From positions 1 through 64,000 of the forward strand of contig NZ_RCWA01000028.1 in assembly GCF_018448905.1 (NCBI RefSeq): 64,000 nucleotides of DNA, written 5' to 3'. The DNA comes from Photorhabdus heterorhabditis (GTDB lineage Bacteria; Pseudomonadota; Gammaproteobacteria; Enterobacterales; Enterobacteriaceae). Positions 56,095 to 64,000 of the stretch are shown here, one piece after another (position 1 is the first letter of the stretch; the number at the start of each line of letters is the position of its first letter). Below the pieces are notes generated by a model, which was not told the DNA's origin, did no database searches, and was given only the letters and a program-made list of their open reading frames with translations. The translations under genes and the position numbers were made by a program.

Positions 56095-56181
56095 GTGAGC
56101 CCTTATTCAATATTAGTGATACCGGTAACTCTTTATATTTATTTATTAGTTTTTGTAATCCGAACCATTATAAATTGTCCA

Positions 56182-56210
56182 TTGAGGATACTCCAGTAAA
56201 TCCCTATAGT
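56182..56210 (+). promoter_or_regulatory. gcvB promoter
   Basis: TTGAGG (56182-56187) and TATAGT (56205-56210) are 17 bp apart. The first base of the GcvB match, A56217, lies seven bases after the -10, a standard initiation distance. GcvA binding sites are expected just upstream by homology, but I did not resolve them. Confidence 0.75.
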
Positions 56211-56216
56211 GGCGCC

Positions 56217-56412
56217 ACTTCCCAAGCCGGAACGAAAAGTGAATTAGCAGTAACGCTATGGAACTTTTGGCTTTGTGGTTGTGATGTTGTGTTTGCAAGT
56301 TGTCTGGAAAACCAGACTGTGTAGCTTAAGCTACTGTTTTTTCACTTCCTGTACATTTACCCTGTCTGTCCATAGTGATTTTTTAATGCACCGCGGTTGC
56401 GGTGCTTTTTTT
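56217..56412 (+). ncRNA. gcvB: GcvB small regulatory RNA
   Basis: Hfq-dependent sRNA that represses many amino-acid and peptide transporter mRNAs. It matches E. coli GcvB at the 5' stem (AGCCGGAACGAAAAGT...ACTTTTGGCT), the GU-rich seed R1 (GTTGTGATGTTGTGTTTGCAA), the R2 block CACTTCCTGTACATTTACCC with CTGTCTGTCCATAGTGATT, and a terminator GCACCGC/GCGGTGC with eight T residues (56388-56413). About 196 nt. R1 lacks roughly 8 nt of the GTTGTTGT repeat present in E. coli as I remember that sequence. Located divergently from gcvA. Confidence 0.95.
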
Positions 56413-56449
56413 TGGCATAATTACTGGAACATGGCACTATTATTCGATG

Positions 56450-56575
56450 TATACCAATAGATTTCAATTTGCAGCGCGGCGGCAAGAGAACGCATCCCCG
56501 GGAGCATAGATAACGATGTGACTGGAGTAAGTGAACGTAGCCAACAAAGCAGCAACTTGAAGGATGAAGGGTATA
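56450..56575. repeat. ERIC element between gcvB and csdA
   Basis: 126-bp copy in the orientation of the 34561 element: TATACCAATAGATTTCAATTTG at one end, GGAGCATAGATAACGATGTGACTGGAGTAAG inside, AACTTGAAGGATGAAGGGTATA at the other end. One C is missing from the opening TATACCC. It lies 37 bp past the gcvB terminator and 58 bp before csdA. Confidence 0.9.
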
Positions 56576-56633
56576 ATGACTATCACCGACAGAATAGCCT
56601 GATAAACAACAACGAAATCAACTCAAAACAACT

Positions 56634-57842
56634 ATGAAAAAGTTCGAACCAGAACAATTCCGTCGGCAATTTCCTGCCCTACAACAACAGACTGTATTTT
56701 TAGACAGTGCGGCAACTGCACTCAAACCACAAGCCATGATAAAAGTAACTCAGGATTATTATCAGTGCAGTAGTGCTACAGTACATCGCAGCCAACATCA
56801 CGCAGCACAGGAAGCGACATCCCGCTATGAAAATGCCCGCCAACTGGTTGCTGAACTCATCAACACCCCAACACCTGAGAATATTATCTGGACAAAAGGA
56901 ACTACAGAATCCCTCAATCTGGTTGTTCAGAATTATTTCCGTCCTCGTCTCCAACCCGGAGATGAAATTATAGTTAGTGAACAGGAACACCATTCTAATT
57001 TGATCCCTTGGTTAATGCTGGCAGAGCAAATAGGCGCCAAGGTTATTAAATGGCCTTTAGGCAACGGCAAATTACCAGATATAAATACCTTACCTAAACT
57101 TCTGAACCAACACAGTCGATTGATAGCCATTAGCCAAATGTCCAACGTGACTGGCGGAGCCGTTGATTTAACTGCAATAACCAAAATAGCGCACCAACAC
57201 GGTTGCCGGATCGTGGTTGATGGCGCACAAGGCGTTGTTCACAATCCTGTTGACGTTCAGCAAACAGATATCGATTTCTACGCATTTTCAGCTCATAAGC
57301 TCTATGGTCCAAATGGCGTTGGCGTACTTTATGGTAAAAGTGAGCTACTTGAAGCCATGTCTCCCTGGCAAGGCGGCGGTAAAATGCTTACTCAGGCATC
57401 ATTCAGTGGTTTTACACCGGAAGCTGTACCATTCAGATTTGAGGCGGGTACACCAAATGTTGCAGGTGTTATTGGCTTTTCAGCCACACTAGAATGGCTG
57501 AAAGATCTTGATATGACCAAAGCTGAAACCCATGCTGTCACTCTCGCTGACTACACCGAAGAACAACTTTCCGCTTTACCCGGGTTTATCAGCTATCGTA
57601 TTGCTGGTTCCAGCTTGCTGGCTTTTAATTTTGCTGGCATTCATCACGGTGATTTGGCGACTATTTTGGCAGAACAAAATATTGCCTTACGCTCTGGTCA
57701 GCACTGCGCTCAACCATTGATCGAGGCTTTAAATATCAGTGGCTGTTTACGGGCATCTTTTATGCCTTACAACAATCAGCAGGATGCCGATTCTTTAGTT
57801 CAGGCGGTAAAATTCGGCCTTTCTCTACTACAAGATGAATAA
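56634..57842 (+). CDS. csdA: Cysteine desulfurase CsdA
   Basis: Class V PLP enzyme (SufS-like group II) that takes sulfur from cysteine and passes it to CsdE. The PLP lysine is in FSAHKLYGPNGVGVLYG (about residue 222), and the persulfide Cys in RSGQHCAQPL (about 357). The length is 402 residues. csdE follows 3 bp later, so the two are an operon. Confidence 0.95.
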   Translation: MKKFEPEQFRRQFPALQQQTVFLDSAATALKPQAMIKVTQDYYQCSSATVHRSQHHAAQEATSRYENARQLVAELINTPTPENIIWTKGTTESLNLVVQNYFRPRLQPGDEIIVSEQEHHSNLIPWLMLAEQIGAKVIKWPLGNGKLPDINTLPKLLNQHSRLIAISQMSNVTGGAVDLTAITKIAHQHGCRIVVDGAQGVVHNPVDVQQTDIDFYAFSAHKLYGPNGVGVLYGKSELLEAMSPWQGGGKMLTQASFSGFTPEAVPFRFEAGTPNVAGVIGFSATLEWLKDLDMTKAETHAVTLADYTEEQLSALPGFISYRIAGSSLLAFNFAGIHHGDLATILAEQNIALRSGQHCAQPLIEALNISGCLRASFMPYNNQQDADSLVQAVKFGLSLLQDE

Positions 57843-57845
57843 TAT

Positions 57846-58307
57846 ATGACACAACCCACTAAAGGATTGACCGCACCACACCCATTCGGTCAAAAAATTA
57901 ACCAGCAACAGCTAACCGAAACCTTTAACCAATGCCGCCAATGGGAAGATCGCTATCGCCAGTTAATCTTACTGGCGAAGAAACTACCAGCACTGTCTGA
58001 CAACTTGAAACAACAGGACATCGAAATATCAGGCTGTGAAAACCGAGTTTGGTTAGGATATCAATTAATGCCAAATGGCTATTTGCACTTTTATGGTGAC
58101 AGCGAGGGCCGCATTGTAAAAGGTCTGCTAGCCGTAATCCTAACCGCCGTAGAAGGAAAAACACCGAAACAAGTTTCGGAAACTAACTTGCTGGCGTTGT
58201 TCCACCAGCTTGGACTAGAACAACAGTTAAGTGGTTCACGGTTGAACGGCGTAAAATCGCTGATTCATACCGTGCAAAACGCCGCAAAACATTACACCAA
58301 AGATTAA
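57846..58307 (+). CDS. csdE: Sulfur acceptor protein CsdE
   Basis: SufE-like partner of CsdA. The acceptor Cys is in ISGCENRVWLGYQ near residue 61. The length is 153 residues (147 in E. coli). It passes sulfur on, and with TcdA it is linked to ct6A37 modification of tRNA. Its end overlaps the convergent tcdA gene by 4 bases, keeping the csdA-csdE-tcdA neighbourhood of enterics. Confidence 0.94.
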   Translation: MTQPTKGLTAPHPFGQKINQQQLTETFNQCRQWEDRYRQLILLAKKLPALSDNLKQQDIEISGCENRVWLGYQLMPNGYLHFYGDSEGRIVKGLLAVILTAVEGKTPKQVSETNLLALFHQLGLEQQLSGSRLNGVKSLIHTVQNAAKHYTKD

Positions 58308-59116
58308 AGTTCACCCCGGCGTTGAGCTTTAGCCACCATCTTTTTCAATGCATGGGAAACCGCAACAAACCCGAACGTCGCCGTGACCATCGTCGCGGCA
58401 CCAAAACCGGAAGCACAATCCATGCGTTTAGTCCCTTCCGCCGTACTTTTCGCGGCACAAACAGAACCATCACCTTGCGGATAAACCAATTGCTCAGTTG
58501 AAAACACACAATCAATTCCCAACTTGCCTTTACCATTCTTCACAATGTGATAATCAGATTTCAGCCGTTCCCGCAACTTAGCTGCCAACGGGTCCTGAAT
58601 AGTTTTCGCTAAATCAACAACCTGAATTTGTGTAGGATCAAGTTGCCCACCTGCACCACCTGTTGTTACCAACGGAATTTTATGGCGACGACAATAAGCC
58701 AACAAAGCTGCTTTCGGCCTGACACTATCAATAGCATCAACCACATAACTGAACCCGGCAGACATGATTTCCTCAACGTTATCCGGTGAGAGAAAATCAT
58801 CAATACAAGTCACTTTACACTCAGGGTTAATTGCCAGAATACGTTCTGCAATCACTTCCGTTTTTGGTTGCCCAATATGCTGCTTTAAAGCGTGTAATTG
58901 GCGGTTGGTATTCGTAATGCATACATCATCCATATCAATCAAGGTAATCGCGCCTATTCCGGTACGAGCCAAAGCCTCAGCAGCCCAGGAACCCACACCA
59001 CCGATACCCACCACACAAATATGGGAATGAAAAAATAAAGAGAGCGCTTTTTGACCATATAAACGGGCAGTCCCCGCAAAACGCTGCATATATGCATCAG
59101 AAAGAGAAGTTTGCAT
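58304..59116 (-). CDS. tcdA: tRNA threonylcarbamoyladenosine dehydratase
   Basis: TcdA (CsdL), an E1-like enzyme that adenylates and cyclises t6A37 to ct6A. GIGGVGSWAAEALARTGIG is the ATP-binding Rossmann loop, with DMDDVCITNTNRQ, DAIDSVRPKAALL and GFGAATMVTATFGFVAVSHAL following. About 270 residues. I use the ATG at 59116. A GTG one codon earlier is also possible. Convergent with csdE. Confidence 0.94.
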   Translation of the reverse strand: MQTSLSDAYMQRFAGTARLYGQKALSLFFHSHICVVGIGGVGSWAAEALARTGIGAITLIDMDDVCITNTNRQLHALKQHIGQPKTEVIAERILAINPECKVTCIDDFLSPDNVEEIMSAGFSYVVDAIDSVRPKAALLAYCRRHKIPLVTTGGAGGQLDPTQIQVVDLAKTIQDPLAAKLRERLKSDYHIVKNGKGKLGIDCVFSTEQLVYPQGDGSVCAAKSTAEGTKRMDCASGFGAATMVTATFGFVAVSHALKKMVAKAQRRGEL

Positions 59117-59164
59117 CACTGAATATCAATCCTGAAAACCTGTTATAAAATCCATGGAGAGGCA

Positions 59165-60262
59165 TTACTGATTGACCATCAGCATAGCCGGTTGCTCTTT
59201 TTTCAGCACCCAAACTCGACCATAGTGGTTATAAAACCCGGCCATCATACCAGCCTCACGACCAATACCATGATAAATATCGAAGTGATGACCTTTTATT
59301 GCACCGCCGATATCCAATGCAATCATCAGACGCATCTGGTACTGACCGGTAAATTTACCTTGTTCATCTAACAAAGGTACCTCTGCCAACAATGTTGTTC
59401 CTGGTGGAATAAGTGTTTTGTCTGAAGCCACAGAGGCTTTTGCAATCAGAGGAACAGCACTCGCTCCCCGCACCGAGGCATAAACTTCAGGTTTAAAAAA
59501 GACAAACGAAGGATTTTGCTCTAGCAGCTCACGAACTTCTGCCTCGCTATGAGATTCAATCCATCTACGAATCGACAGTATAGATATATCTTCCTGCGCA
59601 ATTTCTCCGCGCTCAATCAGCAGTTTGCCAATACTGCGGTAAACCTGCCCATTCTTACCTGCATACCCCAAAAAGGTCAGCGGCCCACCATCACCAAAAT
59701 CAACATAACCACTGCCCTGTACTTCCATAAGATAATTATCAATCAGCGAACGACTGTAACCAATAATCAAATTAGGGCTGAGGGCACCATTATATATCTC
59801 AGCTCGACTTGGTAAATGGTATCTGCCTTTAGGCGGCATACGGTACAGAGGATATTTAAATTCACCTTGTTTAACACGGCGAGCTTGTAATATCGGCGTA
59901 TAGTAACCCGTGAACTGGACATTACCGTAATTATCCACACCTTCCATCTGATAAGCATGTAGATTAAACAGATTCAATTTACTGGTTTCACCACCTGCTA
60001 ACATCCAGTTCTGGACCGCATCAAAAGTTGAGCTATTATTCTTATACAGACGAGGTGCAGACTGATTAATAAGCGCAACCTGCTCTGAAAAGTCTTTAGC
60101 ATTAACCGGCCTCCCCTGAGCATTAGGTTGATTCACGAGCCGTAAATCCTCAGTAATATGACCATCTTTATATTGTTGGCCCAGATCTGTTGGATGAGAA
60201 TGACATCCAACCAGCAGTGAAATCATGACCCCACCCAGAAGATGCTTACTCCAAAGTCTCAT
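59165..60262 (-). CDS. mltA: Membrane-bound lytic transglycosylase A
   Basis: Outer-membrane lipoprotein (lipobox LLVGC, Cys20) that cleaves peptidoglycan with formation of 1,6-anhydromuramic acid. The family blocks FTGYYTPILQARR, LIGYSRSLIDNYLMEVQGSGYVDFGDG and the C-terminal LDIGGAIKGHHFDIYHGIG, holding the catalytic Asp, are all present. The length is 365 residues, as in E. coli. It lies next to the tRNA-fMet cluster, the conserved order. Confidence 0.95.
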   Translation of the reverse strand: MRLWSKHLLGGVMISLLVGCHSHPTDLGQQYKDGHITEDLRLVNQPNAQGRPVNAKDFSEQVALINQSAPRLYKNNSSTFDAVQNWMLAGGETSKLNLFNLHAYQMEGVDNYGNVQFTGYYTPILQARRVKQGEFKYPLYRMPPKGRYHLPSRAEIYNGALSPNLIIGYSRSLIDNYLMEVQGSGYVDFGDGGPLTFLGYAGKNGQVYRSIGKLLIERGEIAQEDISILSIRRWIESHSEAEVRELLEQNPSFVFFKPEVYASVRGASAVPLIAKASVASDKTLIPPGTTLLAEVPLLDEQGKFTGQYQMRLMIALDIGGAIKGHHFDIYHGIGREAGMMAGFYNHYGRVWVLKKEQPAMLMVNQ

Positions 60263-60440
60263 TATTGCTCTCTCTTACCAACATTGCTCAGCGGCAAACA
60301 ATATCAAACCAACAAAAATAATGAAACTTACCATAAAAAAATAACGTCACGGGACAATGATACAAACGAACAAAAATACGCCAATATGTGGGGTAACTAA
60401 TCAAAAACGTAACGAAACAAACAATAATTAATAAAAAAAC

Positions 60441-60468
60441 TTGCAACGGATCTCATCCTGAGTATAGT
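60441..60468 (+). promoter_or_regulatory. Promoter of the tRNA-fMet cluster
   Basis: TTGCAA (60441-60446) and TATAGT (60463-60468) are 16 bp apart, with GC-containing DNA (GCCCGC) after the -10, typical of stable-RNA promoters. It lies 12 bp before the first tRNA. Confidence 0.75.
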
Positions 60469-60480
60469 GCCCGCATCGGA

Positions 60481-60557
<77 letters not shown>

Positions 60558-60659
60558 ATACAATGAAATAGTTCGATATAACAGTTCGATATTTGTGAAT
60601 AAGAACCTATTCCAGCAAGCATTATCGATGCAGGAAAATACCAGAAAGGTTCTAACGGA

Positions 60660-60736
<77 letters not shown>

Positions 60737-60766
60737 ATTTTTCGCAACTAAAAATACTCAAACGGA

Positions 60767-60843
<77 letters not shown>

Positions 60844-60936
60844 ATTCTTTGTGCGTTTCAGCATATACATTCCAAAAACAATTCATCTATGCTTTTATCC
60901 CCATCATATCCGCACTCAGTTTAAATGGCGGATATT

Positions 60937-62184
60937 TCACCGCCGAACCAAATCACCGCCATTCTTGAAATAAGCTTTGATACCCGCAAAAATTGACTCT
61001 GCTACCTGTTGCTGGAAACGCGCAGTTTTCAGTTTTCGTTCCTCTTCCAGGTTACTAATAAACGCAGTCTCCACCAGAATGGATGGGATATCCGGGGCTT
61101 TAAGTACCGCGAATCCTGCCTGATCTACCCGGTTTTTATGCAATTTATTCACGTTGCCCATGCGCCTGAGCACTTCACTGCCAAATTTAAGGCTGTCGTT
61201 GATTGTCGCGGTCTGTAGCAAATCAAACATGGTATGATCCAGATACTTATCGCCGCTTTTACTTACCCCACCAATCTGGTCAGCCTCGTTTTGAGTCTGG
61301 GCTAAAAAACGTGCAGTATTACTGGTCGCACCTTTAGTAGAAAGTGCAAAAACCGAAGAGCCGCGTGCCGCCCGGTTAGTAAAGGCATCAGCGTGAATAG
61401 AAACGAACAAATCAGCCCTCATCTTACGTGCCTTTGCCACCCGAACTTTTAGCGGAATAAACACATCTTCATTACGGGTCATATAAACTTTCATATTCGG
61501 CTCACGCTGAATAATACTTTTCAATCGACGGGCAATTTGTAGAACAACGTCTTTTTCTCGGGTTTTATATTTACCAATAGCACCGGGATCTTCCCCTCCA
61601 TGCCCGGGATCAAGCATAATAACAATCGGCCTGTCCTTACCTGCTTTGCCGGATTTTGGTATTTTCGCCGGTAAATCCTCAGCCAAATTACCTCTATTGT
61701 ACTCCTCAAGCAGAGCAAGTAGTGGATCATCATCGGTATTCGCTCCCGTTGCCGGATAAATATCCAATACCAGACGATGTTTAAATTCCGCCACTGGTTT
61801 CAACGTAAACATATGCGGGCTGACCAGTTGTTTAACCTCAAACACCAAACGAACAGTTTTAGGATCAAATTGCCCTGCCCTAACCAATTTAAGATAAGGA
61901 TCACGGGACTGAATCTGTTCTCCCATCCCTTTTAAGGCGTGATTCAACTGCACACCTTCAAGATCAACAACAATTCTGTTTGGATTTTTCAGCATAAACT
62001 GGCGATATTTGAGTGAAATATTAGACTCAAGCGTTACACGGGTATAACTGGATGCAGGCCAAATACGTACAGCAATAATTTTTGATGACGCGGCGTAACC
62101 TACTTGGCTGACACTAAGCAACCACATTGCTGCGGCTCCCTGCAACAAGCGACGTCGTGACAGATTATGATCTGAATGACTCAT
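60937..62184 (-). CDS. amiC: N-acetylmuramoyl-L-alanine amidase AmiC
   Basis: Septal peptidoglycan amidase exported by Tat (twin-Arg SRRRLLQ at residues 9-15). The AMIN domain (about 35-140) targets it to the division site. The Amidase_3 domain (about 190-405) has zinc and catalytic residues in [21 protein letters not shown] and [10 protein letters not shown], under NlpD/EnvC-type control. The length is 415 residues (417 in E. coli). Divergent from argA. Confidence 0.95.
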   Translation of the reverse strand: MSHSDHNLSRRRLLQGAAAMWLLSVSQVGYAASSKIIAVRIWPASSYTRVTLESNISLKYRQFMLKNPNRIVVDLEGVQLNHALKGMGEQIQSRDPYLKLVRAGQFDPKTVRLVFEVKQLVSPHMFTLKPVAEFKHRLVLDIYPATGANTDDDPLLALLEEYNRGNLAEDLPAKIPKSGKAGKDRPIVIMLDPGHGGEDPGAIGKYKTREKDVVLQIARRLKSIIQREPNMKVYMTRNEDVFIPLKVRVAKARKMRADLFVSIHADAFTNRAARGSSVFALSTKGATSNTARFLAQTQNEADQIGGVSKSGDKYLDHTMFDLLQTATINDSLKFGSEVLRRMGNVNKLHKNRVDQAGFAVLKAPDIPSILVETAFISNLEEERKLKTARFQQQVAESIFAGIKAYFKNGGDLVRR

Positions 62185-62379
62185 CTACTATTTTATTCCA
62201 TTCATAAAATACAAATATTCAGGGTAATATTCACCAAGAGAAACAGCCAAGTGAAAAACTCTAACCAATCAACATTATGCTGTCATCAACAAAAAGCATT
62301 TTATATGCTGCAAATTATTAACGTCCACATCTATATCACAATGCTTTTATCTTAATTGCCTCTTGCCATTCCTCTTCAA

Positions 62380-62418
62380 AAAGAATAAAAATACATAAAT
62401 TTCGAATAAAAATTCAAT
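62380..62418 (+). promoter_or_regulatory. Paired ARG boxes (ArgR operator) of argA
   Basis: Two 18-bp ARG boxes separated by exactly 3 bp: 62380-62397 (core AGAATAAAAATACA) and 62401-62418 (core CGAATAAAAATTCA, close to the TGAAT-N4-ATTCA consensus). The 3-bp spacing is the standard for ArgR hexamer binding. They end 12 bp before the argA start. A TTGCCA at 62363-62368 could be the -35, so bound ArgR would cover the promoter. Confidence 0.75.
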
Positions 62419-62430
62419 CGAGAGCCTGTT

Positions 62431-63768
62431 ATGAAAGAACGAAGCACCGAATTAGTTGAGGGATTTCGCCACTCGGTTCCGTACATCAATGCACACCGTG
62501 GCAAAACTTTTATTATCATGCTTAGCGGAGAAGCGATTGCTCATGAAAACTTCCCGAATATCATCAACGATATCGGATTACTGCATAGTTTAGGTATCCG
62601 TCTGATTGTTGTTTATGGCGCCAGACCGCAAATTGAACAAAATATTGCAGACCACCATTACGAACCGGCTTATCACAAACACACCCGTGTTACTGATAAT
62701 AAAACATTAGAATTCGTCAAACAGTCTGCTGGTTTAGTGCAACTGGATATCACCGCACGTCTTTCCATGAGCCTGAATAATACCCCATTACAAGGAGCAA
62801 ATATTAATGTTGTGAGCGGTAACTTTATTATAGCTCAACCTCTAGGCGTTGATGATGGTATCGATTATTGCCACAGCGGCAGAATTCGTCGCATTGATGA
62901 AAACGCAATCAACCTTCAGTTAGACCATGGCGTAATAGTGCTGATTGGCCCTGTTGCGGTTTCTGTCACTGGAGAGAGTTTTAATCTGCCATCAGAAGAA
63001 ATTGCTACTCAGTTAGCTATCAAGCTACGGGCTGAAAAACTGATTGGCTTCTGTTCTTCTCAAGGTGTGCAGGACAAAGATGGACAAATTCTATCTGAAA
63101 TTTTTCTTAATCAAGCACAAGAATACATTGAAGAATTGACACTCCAGGGGGACTACTATTCAAGTACAACCCGTTTTTTACGAAGTGCAGTGAAAGCTTG
63201 CCGTGGTGGTGTTCGCCGCAGCCACTTATTAAGCTATCAGGCAGATGGTGCTCTGGTTCAGGAATTATTCTCCCGTGATGGTATTGGCACCCAAATAGTC
63301 ATGGAGAGTGCGGAACAAATACGCAGGGCTAATATTAATGATATTGGTGGCATTTTCGAACTTATCCGCCCACTGGAACAACAAGGGATTTTGGTTCGCC
63401 GTTCAAGAGAACAACTTGAGAGAGAAATTGATAAATTCACCATTATCGAACGCGACAACCTGACTATCGCCTGTGCTGCACTTTACCCCTATCCTGATGA
63501 AAAAATCGGGGAAATGGCTTGCTTAGCCGTTCATCCCAAATATCGAAGTTCTTTAAGAGGTGAAGCTCTATTAAATCGCATCTCAGAGCATGCCCAGCAA
63601 TTTGGACTAGAAAAACTTTTCGTCCTGACTACCCGCAGTATCCATTGGTTTCAGGAACGGGGTTTTGAGCCGGCAGAAATCTCAATGCTACCGATTGAGA
63701 AGCAAGCACTATACAACTACCAGCGCCGTTCAAAAATCCTTATGTTAAGTTTGGAACCACAGCAATAA
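62431..63768 (+). CDS. argA: Amino-acid N-acetyltransferase
   Basis: N-acetylglutamate synthase, the first step of arginine synthesis, feedback-inhibited by arginine. An N-terminal amino-acid-kinase-like domain that binds arginine ([13 protein letters not shown], about 50-62) is joined to a C-terminal GNAT acetyltransferase domain (about 295-440, with [19 protein letters not shown] as the acetyl-CoA loop). The length is 445 residues (443 in E. coli). Divergent from amiC. In E. coli recD follows, but the window ends before that could be seen. Confidence 0.96.
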   Translation: MKERSTELVEGFRHSVPYINAHRGKTFIIMLSGEAIAHENFPNIINDIGLLHSLGIRLIVVYGARPQIEQNIADHHYEPAYHKHTRVTDNKTLEFVKQSAGLVQLDITARLSMSLNNTPLQGANINVVSGNFIIAQPLGVDDGIDYCHSGRIRRIDENAINLQLDHGVIVLIGPVAVSVTGESFNLPSEEIATQLAIKLRAEKLIGFCSSQGVQDKDGQILSEIFLNQAQEYIEELTLQGDYYSSTTRFLRSAVKACRGGVRRSHLLSYQADGALVQELFSRDGIGTQIVMESAEQIRRANINDIGGIFELIRPLEQQGILVRRSREQLEREIDKFTIIERDNLTIACAALYPYPDEKIGEMACLAVHPKYRSSLRGEALLNRISEHAQQFGLEKLFVLTTRSIHWFQERGFEPAEISMLPIEKQALYNYQRRSKILMLSLEPQQ

Positions 63769-63804
63769 ACGTATTTATGCCGCAAGGTTTACATTGCCCT
63801 TAAT

Positions 63805-63845
63805 TCAGCGGTAATGATATTAAACCTACGGCATCCTACCGCTGA
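63805..63845 (+). terminator. Hairpin after argA
   Basis: Nine-base arms TCAGCGGTA (63805-63813) and TACCGCTGA (63837-63845) with a 23-nt loop begin 37 bp past the argA stop. There is no U-tract. A possible weak terminator or 3'-end structure. Confidence 0.35.
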
Positions 63846-63906
63846 CTTAGTCTGTTAATTCAGTGAATAATCGAAGAAATAAATAGTGTCCACTTAAATT
63901 ATAAAG

Positions 63907-64000
63907 TGCACCCCAAAAGTTAGACATTTTTCCTATCGAAAGACAGAAGTCCTCATATAGGGCGCTTACATTTAAACGGCGCTATTCACCTAGTTATGAG
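63907..64000. mobile_element. Possible IS3-family insertion sequence end (cut by window)
   Basis: TGCACCCCAAAAGTTAGACA at 63907 resembles the terminal inverted repeats of IS3-family (IS150-type) elements, which begin TG and carry CCCCAAAAGTT-GACA. No transposase frame is visible before the window ends, so this may be a complete element continuing to the right or only a fragment. The 138 bp between argA and this point show only the hairpin above. Confidence 0.35.

Noticed and set aside
56275-56460. 61-residue open frame over gcvB
   Set aside because: It lies inside the conserved sRNA and its terminator, with no ribosome site.

Overview
The window is a chromosomal segment of an enteric gammaproteobacterium, almost certainly a Photorhabdus. 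The evidence is low-to-moderate G+C, an Enterobacterales gene order (metNIQ, lpx/bam, rpsB-tsf, glnD-dapD, gcvA/gcvB, metZWV-type tRNAs, amiC-argA), ERIC repeats, and a serralysin plus secretion cluster (prtA-inh-prtBCD) whose protein sequence I recognise as Photorhabdus PrtA. This is recognition from memory; no database search was run.

Layout. 1-200: P2, P1 and boxA of a ribosomal RNA operon that reads leftward out of the window. 0.27-7.4 kb: gmhB, then a MetJ-type promoter driving metNIQ, then rcsF-trmO, proS and nlpE. 7.7-29 kb: rof, then a long leftward block for envelope, replication and translation: rpsB-tsf, pyrH, frr, dxr, uppS-cdsA-rseP-bamA-skp-lpxD-fabZ-lpxA-lpxB-rnhB-dnaE-accA, tilS. 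29.5-34.5 kb: map, glnD, dapD, yaeH. 34.5-41.3 kb: the yqcA/truC neighbourhood, split by a 5-kb AT-rich accessory island. The island holds a VioC-like Fe(II)/2-oxoglutarate amino-acid hydroxylase, a second glutamate-racemase-type enzyme and an MFS transporter, plus a broken membrane gene and the debris of a group II intron and an IS200/IS605 tnpB. 41.3-45.7 kb: csrB sRNA with its UvrY box, syd, queF, ppnN, xni. 45.7-53.3 kb: the PrtA protease and its type I exporter, with 1.1 kb of AT-rich control DNA. 53.4-60.3 kb: rlmM, ygdD, gcvA, gcvB sRNA, csdA-csdE, tcdA, mltA, with three ERIC copies. 60.4-64 kb: three initiator tRNAs, amiC, argA behind paired ARG boxes, and a possible IS end.

How the parts relate. 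Most of the window is core housekeeping: lipid A and outer-membrane assembly, translation start-up (three tRNA-fMet genes, map, frr, tsf, rpsB), nitrogen sensing (glnD) and repressor-controlled methionine and arginine genes. Two regulatory RNAs missed by ORF calling, csrB and gcvB, tie the region to global control of secondary metabolism, motility and amino-acid transport. The accessory parts are the protease secretion cluster, a known insect-associated trait, and the hydroxylase/racemase/MFS operon. That operon is the best candidate here for an undescribed pathway, probably making or exporting a modified amino acid. Its product is unknown.
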